From Humidesulfovibrio mexicanus (GTDB taxonomy: Bacteria > Desulfobacterota > Desulfovibrionia > Desulfovibrionales > Desulfovibrionaceae): 64,000 nucleotides of DNA. The stretch covers positions 186,001 through 250,000 of the forward strand of contig NZ_FZOC01000003.1 of the NCBI RefSeq assembly GCF_900188225.1. The letters run 5' to 3'. This document shows positions 8,225 to 20,060 of this stretch, in pieces (within the stretch, counting starts at the first letter, position 1; every line of letters starts with the position of its first letter). The notes under the pieces are model-generated. The model made no database searches. It was not told where the DNA came from and saw only the letters and a program-made list of their open reading frames with translations. Position numbers and translations under genes: made by a program.

Positions 8225-8931
8225 TTCCGGCCAGCACACGCTCACGCGCGGCCATCCTGAACACCCTGCGCCAGGGCCTGGCCCGGACGCCGTTGTTCGT
8301 GGACGAGCCGCCCGCCCGGCCCGCCTCCCTGCCCGTGCCGCCGCCCGGTCCGCAACCTGCGGGAGCCCCCGGCGGCCAGGACGCCTGGGAGCGCCTGGCC
8401 GAGGCGCTGGCCCCGCTGGAGGTGCGGCCGCGTCTGGCCCGCACGGCCGGGGAGGCCGTCCGGCATCTGGCCGACATCGCCCGCGAGTGCGGGGCCAAGA
8501 GCTACACCCGCTGGGACGAGGCCCTGGACGCCCTGGACCTGCCCGGCGGCTTCGACGCCGCGCTGGCCGGACTGGCGCGGTTGCCCGCCGGACCCTGCCC
8601 CGGCTTGGCCCAGGCGGACCTGGGCGTTGTGCTGGCCCACGCCGCGCTGCTGGAGTCCGGCAGCATCGCCGTGGTGGCCGCGCCGGGACGGCACCGGGCC
8701 GCGTCGCTGCTGCCGCCGTGCTCGGTGGTCCTGGTGCCAAGAAGCAGCCTGCTGCCCGATGTCTCGCACCTGCCGGGGCTCTTTGCGCGCCACGCCGATC
8801 CGGATGGGCGGCTGCCGAGCTGCCTGAACCTCATCACCGGGCCCAGCAGCACGGCGGACATCGAGCTGGTGCTGGTGCGCGGGGTCCATGGCCCGGCCCG
8901 CCTGGAGCTGGTCTGCCTGGACTGGCTGTAG
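8221..8931 (+). CDS. lutC: LutC-like L-lactate dehydrogenase subunit (LUD domain)
   Basis: This 236-residue protein has a LUD/YkgG domain in its C-terminal two thirds, including the family's GSIAV and ITGPSSTADIE segments. The N-terminal 60 residues are Pro/Ala-rich and poorly conserved in character. Its ATG overlaps the lutB stop in an ATGA arrangement and AAGGAG lies just upstream, so translation is coupled. It completes the LutABC set. No terminator is obvious downstream. Confidence 0.9.
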   Translation: MIPASTRSRAAILNTLRQGLARTPLFVDEPPARPASLPVPPPGPQPAGAPGGQDAWERLAEALAPLEVRPRLARTAGEAVRHLADIARECGAKSYTRWDEALDALDLPGGFDAALAGLARLPAGPCPGLAQADLGVVLAHAALLESGSIAVVAAPGRHRAASLLPPCSVVLVPRSSLLPDVSHLPGLFARHADPDGRLPSCLNLITGPSSTADIELVLVRGVHGPARLELVCLDWL

Positions 8932-9463
8932 GGCGCGGACGCTCCGGCTTCGGGGCGGCCCCTCGGGGGGGGGCCCTGGACTCTCGGGGCGGGGCTCACA
9001 ACCTGTCCGAGCCGACTGGGTGATGTTCTCATGTTTTGTTGGCGCAGCGGAACCTGTGCTTGTGGAGCCGGCGATGACACTCGTCGGCTCTTTCATTTGC
9101 GTTGGCGGAGCTGGCCGTTTTGGCCCACTCGCGCAGCGCCGTCTGCGTGAGCGCTCGACATTGCCGTTGCTGCGCGCGCGTGCGCACGGACGCCGGGCAC
9201 GTCTTGTGGGACAAACTGGAGACATGGCCGCTTCCGTAGTTTGGCGCGGCCTGCCGGTGTTGGACGCCGAGCCCTCGATGACGTCGGGGGGGCCGCCGAA
9301 CGGAACGTCGCGCCGCCCACGGTGCGCGCATCGGCCGGGTTTTCGGGGAACGCGATGCGGCGTGAAGAGTCGATTGCCACATGCGCCAAATCCCACCTGG
9401 GGCGGACAGGCCGCCCGCGCCGCCCTCGTTGAAGTCCGGCGCGATTTCCCGTAGGCACGGGGC
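8932..9463. other. 532-base intergenic region without recognised gene
   Basis: Open frames here lack a ribosome binding site and read as low-information Arg/Gly/Pro-rich peptides typical of GC-rich noise. I saw no tRNA, known riboswitch, transposase remnant or clear intrinsic terminator. The stretch separates the lactate operon from the polysaccharide-like gene group and presumably contains the promoter of the latter. Confidence 0.5.
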
Positions 9464-10801
9464 ATGTGGCGGCATGGGGACACGGCGGGGCTTTTCGCCC
9501 GGTTGCGCGCGGAGTGCTCCTCGCGCCTGGGTCGCGCCTCGCTTTTGGTGCTGGGCTGCGCCGGGCTTGGCCGTGGCGCGGCCCTGTGCAAGGAGGCGTT
9601 GGTGGCCGCGCTCTTCGGCGTGGGCGGCGCGCTGGACGCCTACCTGCTGGCCCTGCTCGCCCCGTCCTTTCTGACCAACCTGCTGGGCTCCATTTTTTCC
9701 TCGGCCCTGATTCCGGCCCTGGGCCGGGCGGAACGCGAAGGCGGCGGCGCACATCTGCGCGGCCGTGCCCTGCTGGCCCAGGCGCTGCTGGTGTTTTGCG
9801 CCTGCCTGCTGCTGGCCCTGGTCCCGGCCGGGGCTTGGCGAGCCCTGGCCCCGACGGCAACGCCGGAGCGCCTGGCGCTGCTGCGGGAGCTGCAACTGCT
9901 GCTGCTGCCCGCCATGGCCCTGGCCAGCCTGAACAACACCTTGGGGGCCCTGGCCAACGCGCAGGGACGCTTTGCGGGCCCGGCCTTGGCCGGGCTGGGC
10001 AACGCCCTGGCCGTGCTGGCGGGCGTGGCCGTGCTGGCGGGCGGCCTTGGGGTGCGGGCCCTGGCCTTGGCCGTGGACATGGGCGCGGCGTGCGAATTCG
10101 CGCTCCTGGCTTGGATGTGCCGGGGGCTTTTCGGGTGGCGGCGCGCCGGACCGGGCGCGGACATCCGGCCGCTGCTGCGGGGCTGGGGCGTGCTGGCCCT
10201 TGGAGCGGCCCTCTTCGGTCTCGCCCCCTTCATCGACAACGCCATCGCGGGCGCCCTGGGCGAGGGCGCGGTGTCGGCCCTGGGCTTTGGCGCGCGGCTG
10301 CCCCTGGGCATCGCCGGGCTGCTGGGCCTGGCCCTGTCCACGGTGCTGCTGCCGCACTTCTCGCATCTGGCCGCCACGGCCGAGCCCCAGGCCCTGCGCG
10401 CCGCCTGCCGGGGCATGGCCCTGCGGGTGGCCCTGCTGGCCGGGCCGCTGGCCCTGGCCGGGGTGCTGGCTTCGCCCCTGGTCACGGAACTGCTGTTCCA
10501 GCGCGGCCGTTTCGACGCCCAGGCCGTCCAGGCGGTGAGCGCGGTCCAGGCCTGGTATTTCGTCCAGATTCCCTTCTACCTCCTGGCCATCGGGGCCATG
10601 CGGCTGCTCCAGGCCCAGGAGCGGCGGCGTCTGCTGCTTGTGGTGCAGGCCGGACTGCTGGCCTTGGGCGCGCTGGCCAGTCTGGGCTTCAGCCGGGTGC
10701 TGGGCGTGGCGGGCATCGCGGCCAGCTCGGCGCTGGTCCAGGCGTTGCTGGCCGGGGCATGTCTGCTGGCCGTGTTGCGGCCGCGCGGGGCGCGGTCGTG
10801 A
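9464..10801 (+). CDS. MurJ/MviN-family lipid-linked saccharide flippase
   Basis: The 445-residue protein is almost entirely hydrophobic with about 12-14 membrane segments and the general layout of the MOP-superfamily MurJ/MviN group, including a GRFDAQAV-like segment near residue 350 that resembles the conserved GxF of MurJ. Members flip lipid-linked oligosaccharide precursors across the inner membrane. The context (asparagine synthetase-type enzyme and a GT4 transferase downstream) points to a surface polysaccharide or O-antigen-like pathway rather than the essential peptidoglycan flippase, but murJ itself cannot be excluded. The ribosome binding site is weak. Confidence 0.75.
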   Translation: MWRHGDTAGLFARLRAECSSRLGRASLLVLGCAGLGRGAALCKEALVAALFGVGGALDAYLLALLAPSFLTNLLGSIFSSALIPALGRAEREGGGAHLRGRALLAQALLVFCACLLLALVPAGAWRALAPTATPERLALLRELQLLLLPAMALASLNNTLGALANAQGRFAGPALAGLGNALAVLAGVAVLAGGLGVRALALAVDMGAACEFALLAWMCRGLFGWRRAGPGADIRPLLRGWGVLALGAALFGLAPFIDNAIAGALGEGAVSALGFGARLPLGIAGLLGLALSTVLLPHFSHLAATAEPQALRAACRGMALRVALLAGPLALAGVLASPLVTELLFQRGRFDAQAVQAVSAVQAWYFVQIPFYLLAIGAMRLLQAQERRRLLLVVQAGLLALGALASLGFSRVLGVAGIAASSALVQALLAGACLLAVLRPRGARS

Positions 10802-10968
10802 GGCGGTTGCGCGCCGTTGGGGCCGACTGGGCGTGGGCTGTTGGCGCTGTCGGCCCGAAGGGCGGCTTGGCTGGCCTTTCGGCCAGGCGCTGCCCCAGGC
10901 GCGGCGGAGCGCACCCCGCGGGCCGCGGGCCCTGCGCATCGTTCACACGACAGGGAGGGGCATAGGGC

Positions 10969-12921
10969 ATGTGCGGTATTTGCGGCGTGTACGCGCCGGC
11001 TCGCGCGGGGGACGGCTCCCTGCTGGCCCCGCTGGCGGCCATGACCGCCAGCCTTGCGCATCGCGGGCCGGACGGGGCGGGGCTGTGGACCGACCCCGGC
11101 GCGGGCCTGGGCCTGGGGCACCGGCGGCTGGCCGTGCAGGACCTTTCGCCCCTGGGCGCGCAGCCCATGGCCTCGGCCACGGGGCGCTACGTGGCGTGCT
11201 TCAATGGGGAGCTCTACAATTTCCGGCTGTTGCGCGCGCAGTTGCAGGCCCTGGGCCACGGCTTCCGGGGCGGCTCGGACACCGAGGTCCTGCTGGCGGC
11301 CATTGAGCAGTGGGGGCTTGAGGACGCCCTGCCGCGCCTGAACGGCATGTTCGCCCTGGCCCTGTGGGATGCGCGCGCGCGCCGCCTGACCCTGCTGCGC
11401 GACCGCCTGGGCGAGAAGCCGCTCCTCGTGGGCCGCCTGGGCGGCGATGGCGGGGCGGGGCTGGTTTTCGCCTCGGAGCTGCGCGCCCTGCGCGTCCACC
11501 CGGAGTTCGACCGCGCCCTGGACCGTGAGGCCCTGGCCCTGTTCTTTCGCCACGGCTGCATTCCGGCCCCGCACAGCGCATACGTCCGCGCGGACAAGCT
11601 CCTTCCCGGCGAGGCCCTGTCCCTGGGGCCGGAGGGCGAGCGCCGCTGGCGCTACTGGGACGCGGAGGAGGTCTGGCGGCATGGCCTGGCCGAGTCCCTG
11701 GCCGAACCCCTGGCCAAGTCGGCAGGCGATGCAGAGGACGAACTGGAGCGGCTGCTGGCGGACTCCGTGGGCTTGCGCGCCATTTCCGACGCGCCCTTGG
11801 GCCTGTTCCTGTCCGGCGGGGTGGATTCGAGCCTGGTGGCGGCGCTGCTGGCGCGGCAAGGCGGGCCGGTGCGCAGCTTCTGCATCGGCTTCGAGGATCC
11901 CGGCCTGGACGAGTCGCCCCACGCCGAGGCCGTGGCCCGGCACCTGGGCCTGCGGCACACCACCCTCACCGCCACGGCGCGCGACATGCTGGACCTAGCC
12001 CCGCGCATGGGGGACATCTACGACGAGCCCTTTGCCGACGCCTCGCAGCTGCCCACGGCCCTGCTGTGCCGCCTGGCGCGCGGGCATGTGACCGTGGCGC
12101 TTTCCGGCGACGGCGGGGACGAGCTTTTCGGCGGCTACGCCCGCTACCCCTGGACCCTGCGCGCCCACCGGCTGCTGCGCGCTGTGCCCCTGCCCCTGCG
12201 CCGGGGCCTGGTCGCCCTGCTGGGGCTGCCGCCCGCCGGGCTGTGGAACGCCCTGCCGCGCGGCCGCGCCCTGCGCTGGCGGCTGGACGCCCTGGGCGTC
12301 GAAGGCTTCGAGGCCCTGTACCTGCGCCTGCTCTCCCAGCACAAGGACCCGGCCCGGCTGGTGCCGGGCGCGCGCGCCCCCGGCTCGCCGGGGTACCGGC
12401 CCGCACGTTGGCCAGCCGACCTGGGGGACGGCGACGATGCCCGCCTGGCCTGGATGCGCCTGGCCGATCTGCTCTGCTACCTGCCCGACGACATTCTGGC
12501 CAAGGTGGACCGGGCCAGCATGGCCGTGGGCCTGGAGGTCCGCGCCCCGCTGCTGGACCACCGGCTGGTGGCGTTCGCCGCGCGGCTGCCCGCGTCGCTG
12601 CTGCTTCAGGGCGGCGTGGGCAAGGGGCTGCTGCGCCGGGTGCTGCACCGCCATGTGCCGCCCGCGCTGGTGGAGCGGCCCAAGATGGGCTTCGGCCCGC
12701 CACTGGCCGCTTGGCTGCGCGGGGAGCTGCGGCCCTGGGCCTCGGACCTGCTTTCCCCCTCGCGGCTGGCGCGCCAGGGCCTGCTGGACGCGGAGGAAAT
12801 CGCGCGTTTGTGGGCGGAGTTCCTGGCCGGGGAGGACAACTGGCGGCACCTGGTCTGGGACGCGTTGATGCTCCAGGCCTGGCTGGAAGCGGAGCAGGGG
12901 GCCGGGCCGTGCGCATCCTGA
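10969..12921 (+). CDS. asnB: Glutamine-hydrolysing asparagine synthetase family protein
   Basis: At 650 residues this matches the large AsnB family. The mature N-terminus is Cys2 (MCGICG), the class II glutaminase nucleophile, with the glutamine-binding RRLAV and NGELYN motifs following. The synthetase domain has the ATP-binding SGGVDSS motif near residue 280 and GDGGDELFGGY further on. The reaction is ATP-dependent transfer of glutamine amide nitrogen to aspartate, or to a sugar acid in polysaccharide clusters. Its position between a flippase and a glycosyltransferase favours modification of an exported glycan (inference). A GGGAGG site precedes the ATG. Confidence 0.9.
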   Translation: MCGICGVYAPARAGDGSLLAPLAAMTASLAHRGPDGAGLWTDPGAGLGLGHRRLAVQDLSPLGAQPMASATGRYVACFNGELYNFRLLRAQLQALGHGFRGGSDTEVLLAAIEQWGLEDALPRLNGMFALALWDARARRLTLLRDRLGEKPLLVGRLGGDGGAGLVFASELRALRVHPEFDRALDREALALFFRHGCIPAPHSAYVRADKLLPGEALSLGPEGERRWRYWDAEEVWRHGLAESLAEPLAKSAGDAEDELERLLADSVGLRAISDAPLGLFLSGGVDSSLVAALLARQGGPVRSFCIGFEDPGLDESPHAEAVARHLGLRHTTLTATARDMLDLAPRMGDIYDEPFADASQLPTALLCRLARGHVTVALSGDGGDELFGGYARYPWTLRAHRLLRAVPLPLRRGLVALLGLPPAGLWNALPRGRALRWRLDALGVEGFEALYLRLLSQHKDPARLVPGARAPGSPGYRPARWPADLGDGDDARLAWMRLADLLCYLPDDILAKVDRASMAVGLEVRAPLLDHRLVAFAARLPASLLLQGGVGKGLLRRVLHRHVPPALVERPKMGFGPPLAAWLRGELRPWASDLLSPSRLARQGLLDAEEIARLWAEFLAGEDNWRHLVWDALMLQAWLEAEQGAGPCAS

Positions 12922-14054
12922 TGAGCATTCCCAGCCTGGAGCGCGGCGGAGCGGAGCGGCAGTTCGCGGCCCTGGCCGCTGGCCTTGCCGCGCGCGGGCA
13001 CGAGGTGCTGGCCGTGACCCTGGACCGCGCCGGACCGCTGGCCGGGGAGCTTGGCCGGGCGCGGCTGGTGGAGCTCATGCGGGGCGCTGGCCGGAACGGC
13101 CTCGGCGCTCTGGCGGCCCTGGCCGGGCTCCTGCGGCGCGAGGCCCCGCAGGTCCACTACGCTTTTCTTCCCACCTGCACCGTGCGCGCGGCGATGCTCG
13201 CCCCGCTTGTCCCGGCGACGCGGCTGGTCCTGGGCATCCGCGCCGCAGACAGCGCACGGGGGCCCAACGCCCCGAGACGGCTGGCCGGACGGCTGCTGCT
13301 GGAGCTGGAGGCCCGGCTCTCGCCCCTGGCCGATCTGGTCGTCGCCAACTCCGAGGCCGCGCGAAAGGCCTGCGTGGGGCGCGGCTTTGCGCCGGGCCGC
13401 CTGCATGTGGTGGCCAACAGCGTGGACACGGCCCGCTTCCTCCCGGACAGGGAGAGGGGCGCGGCCCTGCGCCGCCAATGGGGGGTGGTGGCGGGCCAGA
13501 CGCTGGTGGGCGTGGCCGCCCGGCTGGACCCGCACAAGGGCCATGCCGTATTTCTTGAGGCTGCGGCCCTGGCCTCGGCGGCCCGGCCGGACCTGCGCTT
13601 CGTCTGTCTGGGTGGCGGGCCGCAAACCTTGGCCGCCGGGCTGCGGGAGCGGGCGCTGGCGCTGGGAGTGGCGGACCGCGTGGCTTGGACCGGGGAGCAC
13701 GCGGACATGCCCGCGGCGTACAACGCCCTGGATATGCTGTGCCTGCCGTCGGAACGGGAGTCCGCGCCCAACGTGCTGGCCGAGGGCCTGGCCTGCGGCC
13801 TGCCCTGCCTGGCCAGCCGCGTGGGCGACTGCGAGGGGATGCTGGGGGAATGCGGGCTGACGGTTGCGCCCGGAGACGCCGTCGCCCTGGCCGGGGGGAT
13901 GCTGGCCCTGCTGGCCCGGCGCGAGGCCGAGGGCGCAGGCCTGGCCGTGCGCTGCCGGGCGCGGGCCGAGGGTCTGTTTTCCGTGGAGCGCATGGTGGAG
14001 GAGACCGAGGCGTTGTTTTTGAAGACGCGAGGCGCGGGCGGCCGCCAGGGCTGA
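12909..14054 (+). CDS. GT4-family glycosyltransferase
   Basis: The protein (about 381 residues from GTG 12909) begins VRILMSIPSLERGGAERQ, the classical GT4 opening with nucleotide-sugar acceptor glycine loop. It carries the C-terminal ESAPNVLAE (E-x7-E) motif used by retaining glycosyltransferases. The GTG start overlaps the asnB stop and has a purine-rich site upstream; ATG 12921 (overlapping TGATG) is an alternative that would shorten the first beta strand. It probably adds a sugar to the lipid-linked glycan handled by the upstream flippase. The last gene of this plus-strand group, it is followed by the candidate small RNA region. Confidence 0.88.
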   Translation: MRILMSIPSLERGGAERQFAALAAGLAARGHEVLAVTLDRAGPLAGELGRARLVELMRGAGRNGLGALAALAGLLRREAPQVHYAFLPTCTVRAAMLAPLVPATRLVLGIRAADSARGPNAPRRLAGRLLLELEARLSPLADLVVANSEAARKACVGRGFAPGRLHVVANSVDTARFLPDRERGAALRRQWGVVAGQTLVGVAARLDPHKGHAVFLEAAALASAARPDLRFVCLGGGPQTLAAGLRERALALGVADRVAWTGEHADMPAAYNALDMLCLPSERESAPNVLAEGLACGLPCLASRVGDCEGMLGECGLTVAPGDAVALAGGMLALLARREAEGAGLAVRCRARAEGLFSVERMVEETEALFLKTRGAGGRQG

Positions 14055-14079
14055 CGGGTATAACCGAGCGGAAAAGAAC

Positions 14080-14113
14080 AAAAAAAGCCGGGCAGGCCCC
14101 CCACCTGCCCGGC
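14080..14113 (-). terminator. Intrinsic terminator on the minus strand
   Basis: A 10-bp GC stem (GCCGGGCAGG / CCTGCCCGGC on the plus strand at 14087-14096 and 14104-14113) with a 7-base loop is followed on the minus strand by seven Ts (14086-14080). On the plus strand no T-run follows, so it would not be an efficient terminator for the glycosyltransferase operon. Confidence 0.8.
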
Positions 14114-14168
14114 AGACACGATGGTCCAACCATCGCGGCCGCCGGGAACGTTGCCGCCCGGCGCACGA
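14080..14168 (-). ncRNA. Candidate sigma-54-driven small RNA
   Basis: On the minus strand, a near-consensus sigma-54 promoter (14193-14178) predicts a start near 14168. About 88 bases later there is a strong intrinsic terminator with a T7 tract. The interval folds into three consecutive perfect stem-loops: 14163-14157/14146-14140 (7 bp), 14135-14129/14125-14119 (7 bp, 3-base loop) and the terminator stem 14113-14104/14096-14087 (10 bp). No open frame with a ribosome binding site lies in it and both neighbouring genes are on the plus strand, so the terminator has no other obvious purpose. Size and layout resemble sigma-54-dependent sRNAs adjacent to their activator gene. Expression is not shown by sequence alone. 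Confidence 0.55.
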
Positions 14169-14177
14169 TCTGCTTAA

Positions 14178-14193
14178 AACAATATCCGTGCCA
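14178..14193 (-). promoter_or_regulatory. Near-consensus sigma-54 promoter
   Basis: Minus strand TGGCACG-N4-TTGTT: the -24 element is perfect and the -12 element differs from TTGCW by one base. It points away from the NtrC-type regulator gene and into the candidate small RNA. The dyads at 14293-14318 lie about 125-150 bases upstream of the predicted start, a standard enhancer distance. Confidence 0.6.
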
Positions 14194-14292
14194 TCATTTT
14201 TTTGTGTAGCCATTGCCGCTTGTTGCCTTTTTTTTGCCACTGCAGGCCGGAGAAAAGGTAGCGAAAAATACGGCTTCGTAGTACGTTTTTCC

Positions 14293-14318
14293 CGGAATCA
14301 TTCCGAGATTTCCGGAAA
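14293..14318. promoter_or_regulatory. Paired TTCCGG dyads upstream of the NtrC-type regulator
   Basis: CGGAA-TCA-TTCCG occupies 14293-14305 and the palindrome TTTCCGGAAA occupies 14309-14318, immediately before the regulator start. A matching TTCCGGAA palindrome and a CCGGAAA repeat lie just after the gene at 15753-15769. They are plausible enhancer sites for the regulator itself. Confidence 0.45.
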
Positions 14319-14330
14319 GCGGAGGGAGCC

Positions 14331-15749
14331 ATGGCCAATATCCTTGTGGTGGACGACGACGAGCTGTTCCGGGAGCTCTTGTGCACCTCCGTGGAGCGGC
14401 ACGGGCACAAGGCCCTGGCCGCCGGAACCCTGGCCCAGGCCCGGCGCATCGCCGCGCGGAATGCCGTGGACGTGGTGTACCTGGACGTGCGCCTGCCCGA
14501 TGGCTCCGGCGCCTTGGCCATAGAGGAGCTGCGGGCGGGCAAGGACCCTCCGGAGGTCATCATCGTCACCGGGCAGGGCGACCCGGACGGCGCGGAGCTG
14601 GCCCTGCGCTGCGGGGCTTGGGACTACATAGAAAAACCCGCCAGCGTGGACCGCATGACCCTGCCCATGCTGCGCGCCCTGTCCTACCGGGCCGAAAAGC
14701 GCCGCCAGCGCATCCCCGCCCTGCCCGAGACCTCCGGCATCGTGGGCAAGAGCCCCAGGCTGGCCGCCTGCCTGGCCCAGGCGGGCATGGCCGCGGCCAG
14801 CGGGGTGGACGTGTTCATCACCGGCGAGACCGGCACCGGCAAGGAAATCTTCGCCAGGGCCATCCACGCCAGCGGCGGCCGCGCCCAGGGGCCTTTCGTG
14901 GTGGTGGACTGCACCACGCTGCCCGGAACCCTGGCCGAGAGCGTGCTCTTCGGTCACGAGCGGGGCTCCTTCACCGGGGCGGACCGCAAGCAGACCGGGC
15001 TCATCGAGCAGGCCGACGGCGGCACCCTGTTCCTGGACGAAATAGGCGAATTGCCATTGCTCATGCAGGCCAAATTTCTGCGCGTGCTGCAGGAGCGGAG
15101 CTTCCGGCCCGTGGGCGGCGGCCAATTGCACAAAAGCGAGTTCCGGCTGGTGGCGGCCACCAACCGGGACTTGGCCGCCATGGCCGAACGCGGCGAGTTC
15201 CGCCAGGACCTGTTGTTCCGCCTGGGGGCCTTCTGCCTGGAACTGCCCCCCCTGCGCGAACGCGAGGGCGACATCAAGGAATTGCTGGACTGGCGCATGG
15301 CCCAGCACGCCGCCCGCGCGGGCAACCCCGCCCCGGAGCCCAGCCCGGAGTATCTGGAGCTGCTGCTGTCGCACCATTGGCCGGGCAATGTGCGCGAGTT
15401 TTTGCAAACCGTGGACATGAGCCTGGTTTCGGCCATGGGCGAGGCCATGCTGCTGCCGCAGCACCTGCCCCTGGACCTGCGCGTCCGCCTCATGCGGGGG
15501 CGGGTGGCCTCGCGCGGGCTTTCTCCTGTGGAGGGCGGCCAGGAGCGCGCAGCCGGAACCCTGGGGACCTGGAGGGAACACCGCGCCCGCCTGCTGGACA
15601 GGGCCGAGGCCGAGTACTTTTCCGCGCTCATGGACCGCGCCGGGGGAGACGCGGCGTTGGCGGCCGAACTCTCCGGCCTCAAGAGCGCCCGGCTGTACGA
15701 ACTGTTGGGAAAGCACGGGCTTGTGAAGGGGCGTCGGGGACCGGCCTGA
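14331..15749 (+). CDS. NtrC-family sigma-54 response regulator
   Basis: The 472-residue protein has a receiver domain (residues 1-120, phosphorylatable D52 in YLDVRLP, KPAS near 105). Then comes an AAA+ domain with Walker A GETGTGKE at 165-172, GSFTGA at 212-217 (a functional GAFTGA variant), LFLDEIGEL, and WPGNVREF. A C-terminal segment with a short Fis-type helix-turn-helix (AAELSGLKSARLYELLGKHG) follows. It is expected to activate sigma-54 promoters when phosphorylated. Candidate kinases are encoded downstream (16311 and 21364). GGAGGGAG precedes the ATG. Dyads at both gene ends and sigma-54-like promoters on both sides suggest it controls the divergent small RNA and the following operon. 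Confidence 0.92.
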   Translation: MANILVVDDDELFRELLCTSVERHGHKALAAGTLAQARRIAARNAVDVVYLDVRLPDGSGALAIEELRAGKDPPEVIIVTGQGDPDGAELALRCGAWDYIEKPASVDRMTLPMLRALSYRAEKRRQRIPALPETSGIVGKSPRLAACLAQAGMAAASGVDVFITGETGTGKEIFARAIHASGGRAQGPFVVVDCTTLPGTLAESVLFGHERGSFTGADRKQTGLIEQADGGTLFLDEIGELPLLMQAKFLRVLQERSFRPVGGGQLHKSEFRLVAATNRDLAAMAERGEFRQDLLFRLGAFCLELPPLREREGDIKELLDWRMAQHAARAGNPAPEPSPEYLELLLSHHWPGNVREFLQTVDMSLVSAMGEAMLLPQHLPLDLRVRLMRGRVASRGLSPVEGGQERAAGTLGTWREHRARLLDRAEAEYFSALMDRAGGDAALAAELSGLKSARLYELLGKHGLVKGRRGPA

Positions 15750-15752
15750 ATA

Positions 15753-15769
15753 TTCCGGAAAAACCGGAA
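15753..15769. promoter_or_regulatory. TTCCGGAA palindrome and CCGGAAA repeat after the regulator gene
   Basis: TTCCGGAA at 15753-15760 is followed by CCGGAAA at 15764-15769 (and one further A). The same core occurs in the dyads before the regulator gene. It lies about 100-117 bases upstream of the predicted start from the sigma-54-like promoter at 15844-15859, consistent with an enhancer site. Confidence 0.4.
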
Positions 15770-15843
15770 AATCAGTCGCGTCGGCCCAGGGGCACTGGCC
15801 AAGGAGCAGGACCAGGCCCATGCGAGAACCGTCAAATATCGTT

Positions 15844-15859
15844 TGGAACGGTTTTTGAT
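15844..15859 (+). promoter_or_regulatory. Possible sigma-54 promoter of the CheY-like/hybrid kinase operon
   Basis: Plus strand TGGAACG-N4-TTGAT, two differences from TGGCACG-N4-TTGCW, with GA in place of the -12 GC. The predicted start is near 15870, 50 bases before the receiver gene. A weak hairpin with a T-stretch overlaps here, so an alternative reading is a poor terminator. Confidence 0.35.
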
Positions 15860-15922
15860 TATCTGTCTTGCCCGCCGCTGCGCGCCCCGACGCAGCACGG
15901 CGGCGTACCGGAGGGCATTTCC

Positions 15923-16288
15923 ATGGCTAAAATCCTCATCGCCGAAGACGATCCCATCTCCCAGCGCTTTGTGTCCGCCATCCTGGAACGAATGGGCCAC
16001 AGCGCAATGGTGAGCCCCAACGGACGCCACGCCTGGGAGGCCTTGAGCGCCGAGAACAGCTTCGCCCTGCTCATCACGGACATCATGATGCCCGGCATGG
16101 ACGGCACCACGCTCATCCGCACCCTGCGCGCCGACGAACGCTTCAAGGACCTGCCCGTCATCGTCATGAGCGCCTTCATCGGCGTCAGCGAGATCTCGGG
16201 CCTGCTCGCCGTTGGGGCCACGTGGTTCATGCCCAAGCCCGTGGAGCGTTCCGTGCTGGAGGAATACGTCAAGCGTGCCCTGGACTAG
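15923..16288 (+). CDS. Stand-alone CheY-like receiver
   Basis: The 121-residue protein is a single receiver domain: acidic pair EDD near residues 8-10, phosphorylatable D53 in ITDIMMPG, and a KPVE motif near residue 108 containing the conserved lysine. It has no output domain, so it acts by protein contact or as a phosphorelay intermediate. GGAGG precedes the ATG. It lies 22 bases before the hybrid kinase gene and is probably co-transcribed with it. It is distinct from chemotaxis CheY as far as context shows, since no che or fli genes surround it. Confidence 0.9.
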   Translation: MAKILIAEDDPISQRFVSAILERMGHSAMVSPNGRHAWEALSAENSFALLITDIMMPGMDGTTLIRTLRADERFKDLPVIVMSAFIGVSEISGLLAVGATWFMPKPVERSVLEEYVKRALD

Positions 16289-16310
16289 GGCCACGCCCGC
16301 AGGAGACCCC

Positions 16311-19653
<3,343 letters not shown>

Positions 19654-19679
<26 letters not shown>

Positions 19680-20058
19680 CGACGACACCGACGTGCGCGA
19701 CCTTGTGTGCCGAATGCTTGAACAGGACGGCTACGAGGCCGTGCCCGCCAAGGATGGCCGGCAGGCCCTGGAACGCCTGAGCCTGCTGCCACCGGACCTG
19801 GTCATCACCGACGTGGTGATGCCGGACGTGGACGGGTTCGAGGTGCTTTTGAAGCTGCGCCATCTCGCCCCCGGCGTGGAGACCATGGTCATGTCCGGAG
19901 GCGGGCGCGTGGCTCCGGATTTCTATCTGGAGACCGCGCGCAGGCTGGGCGCGCGCGCCGTGCTGCGCAAGCCCTTCACCAAGGCCGAAATTCTCGCCGC
20001 TGTCCGGGACATCCTTGGGCCGGGGCAGGGCCAACAACCGCCAAGTCAGGAGTCGTAA
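19654..20058 (+). CDS. CheY-like receiver following the hybrid kinase
   Basis: This 134-residue protein is a receiver domain with DDDTD near the N-terminus, D53 in VITDVVMPD, and KPF near residue 111, plus a short Gln/Pro-rich tail. Its start overlaps the kinase gene by 26 bases and has GGGAGG upstream, so it is translationally coupled to the kinase and is the most probable direct phosphotransfer partner. No output domain is present. Confidence 0.9.
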
Positions 20059-20060
20059 TC

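Noticed and set aside
8932-9463. Possible gene in the gap before the flippase gene
   Set aside because: Frames lack start signals and show no protein-like pattern on either strand.
14213-14227. TTGCCGCTTGT word near the sRNA promoter and again at 42274-42284, similar to the operator at 4801
   Set aside because: Only half of the dyad is present in these places, so chance in a GC-rich sequence is likely.
15830-15862. Weak hairpin with T-stretch as terminator of the NtrC-type gene
   Set aside because: The stem is short with G-U pairs and the same bases fit a sigma-54-like promoter better. Left as an alternative only.
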